From positions 72,273,433-72,337,432 of the forward strand of contig CM050690.1 in the NCBI GenBank assembly GCA_027574665.1: DNA of 64,000 nt, in the 5' to 3' direction. The translations under genes were made by a program, and so were the position numbers. The notes under the pieces are model-generated. The model ran no database searches, had not been told where the DNA came from, and saw nothing but the letters and a program-made list of their open reading frames with translations. The stretch comes from Rhynochetos jubatus (lineage: Eukaryota > Chordata > Aves > Eurypygiformes > Rhynochetidae). Within the stretch, counting starts at the first letter, position 1. Each line of letters starts with the position of its first letter. Shown one piece after another: positions 1 through 56,179 of this stretch.

Positions 1-412
1 GGTCATGCAGTTGTGCTGTAAGCTTGGCAGGATGCCACTGCTTCCGATACTCTATCAGTTTAGTTCAGTCCTTTTCTCATCATTACTACCTCTAGAGGTG
101 TGCTTTTGTTACCATGACAATGCAAGCTTTTCATCAAAAGTCCAAGCAAACTATCAAAAATAGGAAGTGGACTCTAGTTCTAAGCCTAGCTTCCAGATAA
201 AGCTATTGCTGGTACAGGTGGAGTGGGATGGTTGGTGGTCAGCCTCGCTAGTTTTGAGAAAAAACACTTTAATAAAGCGTTGAAAATCAAAAGTCTAGGG
301 CTTTTTTAATTCCAAAAATTCCGGTTCATTTACATGGGCCAGAAGGATAAACACTGTGGTTCAGTAGTCCCCCAAAGTCAGCATGAGCAGCTGCAACTCC
401 TAAGCAGTATTT
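1..412. other. Intergenic, no feature recognised
   Basis: Mixed-composition DNA with no repeat or coding pattern that I recognise. Confidence 0.5.
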
Positions 413-1183
413 CATAGAATCACAGAACGGTTTGGGTTGGAAGGGACCTTACAGACCATCCAGTCCCAACCCCCTGCCATGGGCAGGGACACCCTCCACT
501 AGACCAGGTTGCTCCAAGCCTCATCCAGCCTGGCCTTGGACACTTCCAGGGATGGGGCATCCACAGCTTCTCTGGGCAACCTGTGCCAGTGCCTCACCAC
601 CCTCTCCAGAAGAATTTCTTCCTGTTATCTTATCTGAATCTATCTTCTTTCAATTTAAACCCATTACCCCTTGTCCTGTCACTACAGGCCCTTGTAAAAA
701 GTCCTGTAACAATCTTGTAGGCCCCCTTCAGGTACTGGAAGGTGCTATAAGGTCTCCCTACAGCCTTCTCTTCTCCAGGCTGAACAACCCCAATTCTCCC
801 AGCCTGTTGCTATAGCAGCAGTGCTCCAGCCCTTGGAGCATCTCCGTGGCCTCCTCTGGACTTGCTCCAACAGGTCCATGTCCTTTTGACGCTGGGGGCC
901 CCAGAGCTGGATGCAGAACTGCAGGTGGGGTGTCACGAGAGCAGAGTAGAGGGGGAGAATCCCCTCCCTCGACCTGCTGGCCACACTGCTCTGGATACAG
1001 CCCAGGATACGGTTGGCTTTCTGGGCTGCCAGCGCACATGGCCGGCTCATGTCCAGCTTTTCATCCCCCAGTACCCCCAAGTCCTTCTCCTCAGGGCTGC
1101 CCTCGATCCATTCTCCACCCAGCCTGTCCTTGTGCTTGGGATTGCCCCGACCTAGGTGCAGGACCTTGCCCTTGGCCTTGTAA
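413..1183 (-). mobile_element. CR1 LINE fragment (5' truncated)
   Basis: The + strand begins CATAGAATCACAGAACGG, the reverse complement of a CR1 3' end (CTGTGATTCTATG). The minus strand reads the CR1 ORF2 C-terminal region ([22 protein letters not shown], then [20 protein letters not shown]). It is disrupted downstream, so it is a dead 5'-truncated copy. It closely resembles the copies at 12837 and 33340. Confidence 0.93.
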
Positions 1184-1531
1184 ATATTTCTGAAAAAATA
1201 CTTCAGGGAAGTGGGTGAAGAGGTTATTACAAGCGTGATCCATGAGGTCTGTACAGCCCTCACCATGAATTGAGGTAAACTGGCTCAGTGTGAGAGCCAG
1301 TTTTTCACTTTGCACTTAAATAGCAGGAAAAGAGAAAGTTAATATCAGAAATTGGAAGTGCATGCTTTTAAATAATTATTGGAAATGGGCTCTTGCATAT
1401 TGTCATGTATCTTGCAAAACAGAAAGAAAAATAGAAAAATACACGGTTCTTACTACATGCCTGACCTTTGGAAAGTAAAACTATGGTTGTTTATACAGAA
1501 TCAAAGCGCATTAAATCACATGCAGGCAAAT

Positions 1532-1570
1532 ATAGTAACTATCACCACTGCGCAAGTATCAGGCTTGTCA
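1532..1570 (+). repeat. Short duplicated segment, copy 1
   Basis: ATAGTAACTATC, CACCACTGC and TATCAGGCTTGT appear in the same order at 3031-3072. Confidence 0.5.
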
Positions 1571-3030
1571 AGCCATATAGTTGTGGAGGATGAACAGATA
1601 ATACTTTTAATACTTACTGCTTAACTCCAGCAACAAACAAACACAAGCAAACGAAGCCAAAAAACGATACCACAACGAACTTAGTCTACACAGGATAGTC
1701 TCCATGTGTGAAATATTAATTTGAAAAAACATAGCTGTTCTGTTAAGGACTTTTACTAATTTTTCATATTAGAATAGTAATGGAAGTTCAGGCCTCTGTA
1801 ATCCCCATCTGTTTTGCTTTCTTACAGGTCAACACCTGGCACACGAAGATTGCTAAGGTTTTAGGACCATCACATTCAAATCAACAATTCTTTATGCACT
1901 CTTAATCAAGTTCCTCAGCTTTGAAATCAATCAAAATGACTAAAAGAAAAAGCTTTTTCTTCTGGCTCTTAGTGACTTAACTTTTCCCATATGCAGCATT
2001 TCCTCCAAAGCAAGGACCTAGTTTATTTTCTCAGCTGAATTCACAAATAACAGGTCACTGTGCGAAAGGGATTGTTCGCTGCAACTGGGGATTTCATGTT
2101 TTGTTTTTCACTCATGATAGGTTTCTTTGAGAATTATTCTGGTTGTTGAGTATAGTGTCTGTTTGAGCTTTTTGGTAAACTACCCTTAGTATATTTTATT
2201 CTGTTTAAAAAGAAGAACATGCTAAGAACAGATGCTGGCTTTAGAAAAGTGTGGAAGGAGCCTTAATTTTTCCAAGGCAAATTTATTCTGTTACCCTATG
2301 AATGAGCCATCTATCCCCCCCAAGGGGTACAGTTCCCTTTCTGAGCTCTTCAAATAGATTTTTTTAAGGACTTTGTTCCCTCATCAGACACTTCCCTTCT
2401 GCAGTTGCCTTAAAAGGGCTTAAATTCTTCTAGTTACTGCCCGATTGCCTCATTTCATATCACACATGTTTTTGGCTGAGAAGAATGTTGAAGCATTAGC
2501 TCTTTCTTCAAAGAGAAATTTTAGCTTGCAGTTTTGAATGGAAATGCTGAAAAATACAGGCTAATGCTTTTGGTCACAGAACAATTAATAACAGCACTTG
2601 TTGACTCCTCTAGTCACAAATAGTAGAGCTGGTAGGAAACATATTTTGGGCCAAGCAGAATGAAGGATGGCTCTTGAAAGTTTTAGCATTAAAGCATACT
2701 TACTGCTTTAAAAGGTGGATGAAGAAATCATCTCAGGAGGGCAAGGTTAGCCTATAGTATGGACACTAATTATATTAAAGCATCAGAAAAGAAAGAGCAA
2801 GGGATATTGCTAGGCAGTATGTTTGCTTGTGTACTGTAAGCATTTTGTTTCTTCTGTGCTTATGCCGTGTAATTTGAGTTTGCATTAACGCTTTCATAAT
2901 TTTGTGTCATGCTTGGGCAGTGACTTTTTTATGTTGCAATTTGACGTTCTAAACACCAATAACTTCCATTTGTTGTTTAATAGATAACTTTATTAACCCT
3001 TCTGTTGTTATGGTCACTGTTTAATGTCTG

Positions 3031-3072
3031 ATAGTAACTATCAATCACCACTGCACAAATATCAGGCTTGTT
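3031..3072 (+). repeat. Short duplicated segment, copy 2
   Basis: It matches 1532-1570, with an extra AATC inside and two or three substitutions. Confidence 0.5.
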
Positions 3073-3265
3073 GAGGATACCTGTTGCTAAAAGGCAACAC
3101 TTTCTGGCTTTAATTACTTAAAACCTTGGTGAAAACATCTGGTCTTTGTCTTCACTGCTTAAAAAAATGTAATTTCTCTTTAAAGTAAAAAGGTTGATAA
3201 GCTGACAAATGTCTTGTCTCTGTGTAGCTATCTGAAATAATTTCCAGGTGAGAAGATAGCGTTGG

Positions 3266-4011
3266 TGTCATGGTTTAACCTCAGCTAGCCATCAAGTACC
3301 ACAGAGCCACTTGCTCACCTCCCCCCTCCTCCAGTGGATGAGGAGAGTTGGAGGAAAAGACAAGGAAGCTCGTGGATTGAGATAAGAATGATTTAATAAT
3401 TGAATATAAATGAATATTATAGTGATACTAGTAATATTAACAATACTAGTAATAACAAATAATTAAAATAATAGAAAATAAAACACGTGATACAATTGCT
3501 TGCCACCCGCTGACGGATGCACAGCCAGGTCGTGAGTAGTGAGAGACAGAGCCCGAAGGCACTTGCAACAGAGTCTGAGCGAGAAAGCAACCAAGGAAGT
3601 GAACTGATCCACCAACTCATTAATAAATGCATGAAAAAATAAGCTAAACAAGCAAGCAAATGAGCTAAACAAACAAGCTATGGTTCCCCCCAGCCCACTC
3701 CAGGCTTATACCCTAAGCATGACATGCTGTGGAATGAAATACTCCTTTGGCCAGTTTGGAGTAGCTGAACTGTGTCGTGTGTGTTGTCCTGTCCCCGTGT
3801 TCTCCCCACCCCTCCTGTCCCTGCTGCTTGTAGTGAGAAAGTTGGGAACACAGGTGCAGCATCAGAAGCTGAAGAAGTCATTGACGTGGTACAAACACTC
3901 CTTAGCAACAACGAAAACCACCAGTGTTACCAGTACTCAGGGCAAATCCAAACCAGCCTCATACCAGCAGCTGTGAAGAAAATTAACCCTGTCCTGACTA
4001 AAACTGGCACA
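3266..4011 (-). mobile_element. Solo LTR of an avian endogenous retrovirus, family 1, copy 1
   Basis: A 746-bp block with TG...CA termini (TGTCATGG ... TGGCACA) flanked by near-identical 5-bp duplications (GTTGG at 3261-3265, ATTGG at 4012-4016). Read on the minus strand it starts TGTGCCAGTTTTAG, has a TATA-like TATAAGCC (3703-3710), and matches a widespread bird LTR type that I recognise. No internal gag/pol/env lies beside it. A 5-bp duplication suggests an ERVL-like (class III) origin. The short ORFs inside are not genes. Confidence 0.8.
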
Positions 4012-6862
4012 ATTGGATTCCTTATACTAATTTTAAACCTTTTCCCATCTAGGGCTTTTACAAAGAGAGCAGTAAGTATCAAGTTACCTTTTCAGGAAAC
4101 AAAAGTGTGGCTCTTTTTAATGTGGTCTGTACTCCACCCTGTAGGAGAGCTTGAATCCTCTGCTGCGTTTGCCCTGCCCTCTGGTCAGGGCACAAAGGCC
4201 TGCCAAAAGCGGGCCTGGTAGCAGCAGCGACATACATCTTGGACATTAAAGTAGAACAGTAGGATTGATGACACTGCATGTTATACCGGGGTTTCTTCTT
4301 CTCACCGTATTTTGGAGATTTTCTTTCATATAGATGAAATGAGGGTCAAAGATTTGTTTTTCTCAATGCTAGCTTGCCCTTTTTGTCTGTGATATTTTTA
4401 GATGCATTGAACTTTGCACAAATAGAGTAGCTGTACTTATTCAATCCCAAATTAAAGTTGGTCATTCCAGTATATGTTTTCATTCTTGTAATTCTTGGCT
4501 GTTGTTCTGTCATCTTAATAGGAACAGAGATGGAGAAGTTTCTTTTTCCTATTTAAAATACATTTTGGATGTTTCACTAAAGCTTTTCTCCTACTGCTGC
4601 ATGATTTACGTTTTATCACTCCATTTGTTTTCCTTCCAGTTAAGGATATAGAAATTGATAAAATTCAAAATACACTAAAGGATGTAATCTGAATTTATTA
4701 CTGTTTCATTTTGAAGCAAATCTGATACGTGTCTTACAGAGATGCAATCTTGTTTTATAACCCACTGAGGTTTTTTTAAGTATAGACAACAAATCTGATC
4801 CTAGCAGCCAGTAGTAACATAAATAGATGTTATGTAATGGCTCACCAAGTCACCAGGAAGCATCAGGTTCTTATTAGGAAACTGCTGAGGGAGAGACTTG
4901 TATAACACCACTGGGTTGTTGCTGTTTCCATTTCTTCCAAGAAAATGGGAAACCTTCTTGATCATATTTTTTTGTCACACTTTTAGTAAGTGTGACTTCT
5001 CATACACTATGTTGTAATCTTTTTAAAGTGATGTATGCACTGAAGATTCAACATGCAAAATTCACCAGAAAAGTAATCTGAAACTTCTGCTGAAACTGCA
5101 GCTGGATTGGGCTCCCGAACGGGAGCTGATGCTCAGACATCTGCCGGGCTGAAATCACAAGATACAGAGTGGAATATTTGAATTAGAACTACTAGAAAAT
5201 ACGGGGATGAAAAAAATTATGAAACCTAAGACACAAATCTGTATTGTGAATAAGCAAACTTTGTTGTTTGGTTTTTTTTTTTTTTCCCCTTTCCCCTCAG
5301 TTTGTGGAGCCAAAGCTTGAAAAGCAAGGGAACATTCCAGGTTTACCTCCTCAGGGAAGAACAGGCAATTGCAGGCCTAGCCACTTGCAAAGTATAGGTT
5401 TAGTGCTACATGGTTAAAAGGTGTATGAATGTCTGTGTGTTTACATAGTCGCTTGTATCTTCAATGAAATGTGTAATAAACACTGTGTATTTATCCCTAT
5501 GTTGGAAGGTTTATAATTGAAAAAAACGCGAAAGACAGTGTAACAAGGAAAACTTCCATTTCCTTTTTGTCCAAGCAGCATGATCTAGTGGTCCGATTAT
5601 GAACAATTTTCAATAAAAATGCGGAGGGGAGAGTACGAATATCTCTCACTTATGTATCCTGAGTCCACTGAGGTTCTCATGGCAAGGGTCATGGCAGATT
5701 TGTGTGGAGCCAACTCCTGAAGTAGACAACATCAGGATTAGGGCTTTTGTTTGTATAAGCATTATCAATTAACTGTCTTCACTCAATAGCTTTCTTCACA
5801 GAAATGTATTTTGAGTGAAAGTGCATCGCAGAGATCACAGGTTCATTCCTTTACCTACTGTAATTGACTAGGATAAGGAAGAACAAGAGATACAGTACTA
5901 GATAGTTCCTAAAACTAATAATAATGACCAATAAACTATGTTCAGTGAATTGGCAAGGATGTTTGGCATCTTAAGTAGCTATACTTCATATGCAGCCGCA
6001 ATAACGTAAGCTTTAGAGGAGAAATTACTTTCCTCTTCTCATGTGTTTTATGAAGAATAATATCTTTGTTGGAGTCTTACTGCCTAAGACGACCGCAGGT
6101 ACTGTGGGATAAGGGAAACCCATGCTTTTGTGGGGCCTGTGGGAGATCCCAAGCTGGGGTGTTTTGAGTAGGTGTGGCTTAGAGGAAACAAATACTTCTA
6201 AAATGATCACTTTTTAATTAATCCAGCAGTGTTTTGTAAGTCTTGGTTACTTTATCAAAAATGCACATCATAGCACAGACAAAGTACACAAATGTGATGC
6301 AAGTATTTAAGGATTTAAGTTTTGCTTTGCTCAGAGCTTTGGGAAGCAACTGCTGCTCGGAGGAAAGGGTTGCCTGAAGGTGGAACAGTTGCAAATGCAG
6401 TCACTTTGAAGGGGAGGTTACCACACCGCTGCAATATGCTGCCCAACAGTTTTAAGGAGCAATCTGATGGACCGCTGGTGCCTAGAAACTTTGATATGGG
6501 TGAGGCTTTACCTTGCGTGTGCAATAAGCTCATGGGAACTATTGCAGATTTAATCTGTGGACATCCATCAGCTGTGGCACCTTGGGGACAGGCCAGACAA
6601 CACGCACACGGCTTTAGCCGAACGACAGCGATGTTGCTCTTCATGTGTGTGGTTGAGGTGGTGCAGTGGGTGTCCAGGTGAATCTAAAAATGGTTTCAAG
6701 TTTAGGCAAGTCCTAGGTCTTGCTGTGACCTCTGCACGTATGCACTACCGGCAGCTGCTGCCTTCTAGCTCCATGGCCTTGCAAGAGTGCGACCTAGGTA
6801 CCTGCTGTGTACGTCAGGCTTCGGCTTACCATGTGCTTGAGTGGGAAAGCCAGTGAATACTG
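4012..6862. other. Intergenic, no gene recognised
   Basis: AT-rich, with scattered short ORFs that lack coding character. The 119-codon frame at 6322-6681 has an overlapping open frame on the other strand and no recognisable motif. A T-rich tract followed by CCCCTCAG (5268-5300) resembles a splice acceptor, but no exon follows. Confidence 0.5.
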
Positions 6863-7634
6863 TGTCGTGGTTTAATTCCGACTGGCAAAATACCACGAAG
6901 CCGCTCTCACAAATCCCCCTCTCCTCCTCCAGTGGAGGGGAAGAATCGGAGGAAAAAGAAATAAGGAAGCTCGTAAAATTGAGATAAGAACTATTTACTA
7001 ATTAAATCTAAATCAGTATATACAGATACTACTAATAATAAATAATTAAAATAGTAGAAAATGAAACATATGGTACAATATATACAGTATGATACAATTT
7101 CCCACCATCCACTGACCAATGCACACCCAGATGTTGAGAGCCCGAGACCCACAGCCCGAGAGCGATCGCAGCCCAAGAGCCGCGGCCTGAAGGCCGGAGC
7201 CGGGGAGCCTACGCAGTGGATTCCGAGCGAACCTTATCATTGATAACACAGCCAGAAAGCTCAAAACAATCCACCAGCTCCCACACGAATGAGCCAGCAC
7301 AGGAGTTGGCAAAGCAGCAAACGCAGGAGGGTTAGCAAGTGCCCAGAGAGACGAGCAAGGGAGTAAGGGGGAGAGAGAAGGGCAGAGCAATGGCCACCGG
7401 ACCCCCTTCCCCACCCCAAGAGCCCGGAACATGACGTACTATGGGATGAAATACTTCCTTGGTCAGTCTGGGTCAGCTACAGTATCCGAAGCGGACAAAA
7501 GACCTTGAGTTCAGTACAGGCCATCCCCAGCACCAGCTGAGGCCTTTTCAATGTTTTCACTTACTGTCCAGCAACAGAGTTCCCTGGCAACCAGAGTAAA
7601 GGGAGTTAGCCCTTTCCTGACTGAACCCAGCACA
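6863..7634 (-). mobile_element. Solo LTR, family 1, copy 2, with perfect target-site duplication
   Basis: A 772-bp block, TGTCGTGG ... CAGCACA, flanked by TACTG on both sides (6858-6862 and 7635-7639). It shares with copy 1 the start GTGGTTTAA, the CCTCCTCCAGTGG block and the AGATAAGAA...ATTTA region. It lies just 26 bp from the unrelated LTR-like block at 7661. Confidence 0.82.
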
Positions 7635-7754
7635 TACTGACACGTGAGGATGAACACCAGTGTAGGGAAAATCACGCTACCAGGAGTCAGCGTTCTCAAA
7701 GGAAACAGAGAAGTCCTATAAAAAAATAATAATAAAAGTTTATTCGAATAAAGG

Positions 7755-7789
7755 GAGACTCCACAAGACATATTCCTGTGGGGTGTCTC
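7755..7789 (-). repeat. Hairpin in the putative LTR R region
   Basis: GAGAC at 7755-7759 pairs with GTCTC at 7785-7789, and the interior CCACAAG pairs imperfectly with CTGTGGGG. It sits between the TATA-like box and the AATAAA on the minus strand, as R-region polyadenylation hairpins do. Confidence 0.5.
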
Positions 7790-8018
7790 GATCTACAGGG
7801 GGACGTGGCCCCCTTTTATCCTTCTTTCCCGACCGCAAAAGACCCTCCTCATTTCCCTGTTGGCTGAGGTACTCCGAGTGTACAGACTTCCCCATCCGCC
7901 TAAGATATTCCAGACAAGTTCATTTGACACATTCAAGATATTCCTGTCATTTCGATATTCCAGATGTGCAGGTGGTTTAACATACTCAAGGGATCATGTA
8001 GTTTCGACAGTCTTTCTT

Positions 8019-8086
8019 GGGCCTGAGTTCACACAGGCTTCTTTTGTGCCTTGTCTTGAGCCTGGGTGTGCACAGGCTTCTTTTGT
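8019..8086 (-). repeat. 29-bp direct repeat in putative LTR U3
   Basis: Units at 8019-8047 and 8058-8086 share GCCTG...CACAGGCTTCTTTTGT. Such duplicated blocks are typical of LTR enhancers. Confidence 0.55.
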
Positions 8087-8312
8087 AAAGACACAAAGCT
8101 GGTGTTTCTATCACCAGCACGTGTCAGAGGCGGTGGTGACCCGCTTCACCTGGATTTCTGTTACTGGGGCTACCCTCTGCTGTGCTCTGTGTCTTTGCAG
8201 GCAAGAATAACAAACGGACCGGCGCCTGCCAACAGCAGGCCACGGGCAGGGCTGCGCTGAGGCGCCAGCGCTCGCGATGCGGGAGAGCGCCCCCCTCACA
8301 GCGGCTCGCTAC

Positions 8313-8324
8313 CGCGCCTGCGCC
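8313..8324 (+). promoter_or_regulatory. Weaker third NRF1-like site
   Basis: CGCGCCTGCGCC resembles the NRF1 palindrome with central and terminal changes. It lies 55 bp before the copy A site. Confidence 0.3.
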
Positions 8325-8337
8325 TCAGGGACGAGGC

Positions 8338-8379
8338 ACTACGGCTCCCAAGAGCCTTTGCACATCCCGCGCTTGCGCA
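8338..8379 (+). promoter_or_regulatory. ZNF143-like plus NRF1-like module, copy A
   Basis: ACTACGGCTCCCA (8338-8350) resembles the ZNF143/THAP11 site ACTACAnnTCCCA with one change. It is followed by CGCGCTTGCGCA (8368-8379), a one-mismatch NRF1-type palindrome. The same order and the flank CACATCCCGCGC recur in copy B. Confidence 0.55.
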
Positions 8380-8470
8380 CCGCAAGACCCGCACCCCAGG
8401 CGCGGCGGCGGCTCCCGCGGCACTCAGAGCGCGCTCCTGCGGGCGGGATAGGGGGCGTGGCCAGGCCCGA

Positions 8471-8518
8471 ACTACAGCTCCCAGCGGCTCCCCCGCCCGC
8501 ACATCCCGCGCATGCGCA
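8471..8518 (+). promoter_or_regulatory. ZNF143-like plus NRF1-like module, copy B
   Basis: ACTACAGCTCCCA (8471-8483) fits the ZNF143/THAP11 consensus, and CGCGCATGCGCA (8507-8518) is a near-perfect NRF1 site. The module sits roughly 140 bp before the start codon, where core promoter sites of housekeeping genes are expected. Confidence 0.65.
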
Positions 8519-8656
8519 CGGGGCCGGCCCGGTCGCGCTCCGCCGTTGTCGCCGTAGGTGGGTGGGTGGGGGGAAGGGAGCGAGCGCGGCGGCGAGGAGG
8601 GAGGGGGGGGTGAGAGTTGAGAGTTTAGCTGCCGCTGTCGCTGCCAGCTCGGACTC

Positions 8657-55164
<46,508 letters not shown>

Positions 55165-56158
55165 AAATGTTTGTCATCAGTGCTAGGATCAAGGGTGATA
55201 AAGTCCATTTGTTGCCTTGCTTTTACTTCATTCATAATAATGTCTGTTTAAAAGTCAAAAAAACAACTTAGGAGTTAGATTTGGAAGAGAACAACCTAGC
55301 TCTTCTGTGAGGTTCTGGATATTTTAGTGGATGGACAGACAAATTATGGATGGAAGGACTGCAAATGGAAACTCTGTTGTCACAGGAAAAATTAGTTTTC
55401 CTTCATTGCATTTTCTTTAAATGTGTTGCTAACTTCAGTAACTTTTCTTCTTTTTTTTGTCTTTTTTTATTAACAAGTGCGTTGTCTTCTTCTCTTGACT
55501 GTATTTAATGCAGCATTTGTGCTTCTGTTGCTATGTGTATTTTGAGTTTTTATTTAGAAGTTTTTCGTTTGCCTTTGACACTAGTTGTATAAGTTACGTT
55601 GTGCTAGATAGCATAAATTGTTCCCCTCCCAATTAGTATTTTGCAGAACTTTTTTCTGTCAAGTGAGGCTGCAGGATTATGTTTCTTTCCTAAATGTGAA
55701 GGGGTTACAACACATAATTATCCTGCCATTTGAGTGCTCAGAATTAAATGTTTTTGCCAATCTCGTGGCATTTGTCTCCTTAGTGTGATATAACGGTGTA
55801 ATTAAGACAAATTTGTGTTAATCTAATCAAGTTTGCTGTTAGTTGTGCATTAGCAGTATGAAAGCTAATATATACAGTATGGTCTTGCAACAGTTCTAAA
55901 GCAGCTGCATAATTGATCAAAATTTTGCATGATGTTTCTGTTTATAATAGAAGGGCTTTCAAATCTATCATTTTAGTTTAAATGCGTAGGTCTTTGTACG
56001 ATTGACTTTGTGACATAGCAAGGCCAAAAAATAACTTTCTGAACTTCTTTTCTCAACATACAACCAAAAGCAGGCATTTCCCATTTAGACAAAGTTAGTC
56101 ATTCTTTTCAGTCAACTTTGTCGATATGATACTAATGCCTCTCAGCCCTTAAAATAAA
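55165..56158 (+). other. ZFR: ZFR 3' untranslated region (probable)
   Basis: About 1 kb of AT-rich sequence follows the ZFR stop with no repeat and no ORF. I end it at the first convincing AATAAA (56153). A longer form using AATAAA at 56791 is possible. Confidence 0.6.
56153..56158 (+). terminator. Candidate ZFR polyadenylation signal
   Basis: A canonical AATAAA is followed within 30 nt by a GT-rich stretch (GTGCCTGTGAGGTT), as expected for cleavage near 56175. An alternative AATAAA lies at 56791-56796. No transcript data are available to choose between them. Confidence 0.5.
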
Positions 56159-56179
56159 TGTTTGTCATATCAGTGCCTG

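Larger units (their letters stand above)
1184..3265. other. Intergenic AT-rich DNA with a short internal duplication
   Basis: No gene or known repeat family is seen. A segment of about 40 bp at 1532-1570 (ATAGTAACTATC ... CACCACTGC) recurs at 3031-3070 with a few changes and a small insertion. Confidence 0.5.
7661..8210 (-). mobile_element. Putative second-family retroviral LTR abutting the ZFR promoter
   Basis: Read on the minus strand the block begins TGTTATTCTTGCC and ends TTTTCCCTACA (TGT...ACA termini). It has the order expected of an LTR: an upstream region with repeated motifs (three GATATTCC at 7904, 7937 and 7954; a 29-bp direct repeat at 8019-8047 and 8058-8086), a TATA-like GATAAAAG (7813-7820), a hairpin (7755-7789) and an AATAAA signal inside the palindrome TTTATTCGAATAAA (7739-7752). 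No target duplication is visible, and both boundaries are inferred. Its promoter would fire away from ZFR. Confidence 0.6.

Noticed and set aside
745..1266. 173-codon minus-strand ORF
   Set aside because: It is the decayed C-terminal part of CR1 ORF2 plus 3' UTR read through, not a host gene.
5268..5300. Polypyrimidine tract plus CCCCTCAG resembling a splice acceptor
   Set aside because: No open coding sequence or donor follows that fits a ZFR or neighbouring exon.
6322..6681. 119-codon ORF upstream of ZFR
   Set aside because: No recognisable domain, an equally open frame on the other strand, and no splice or promoter support.
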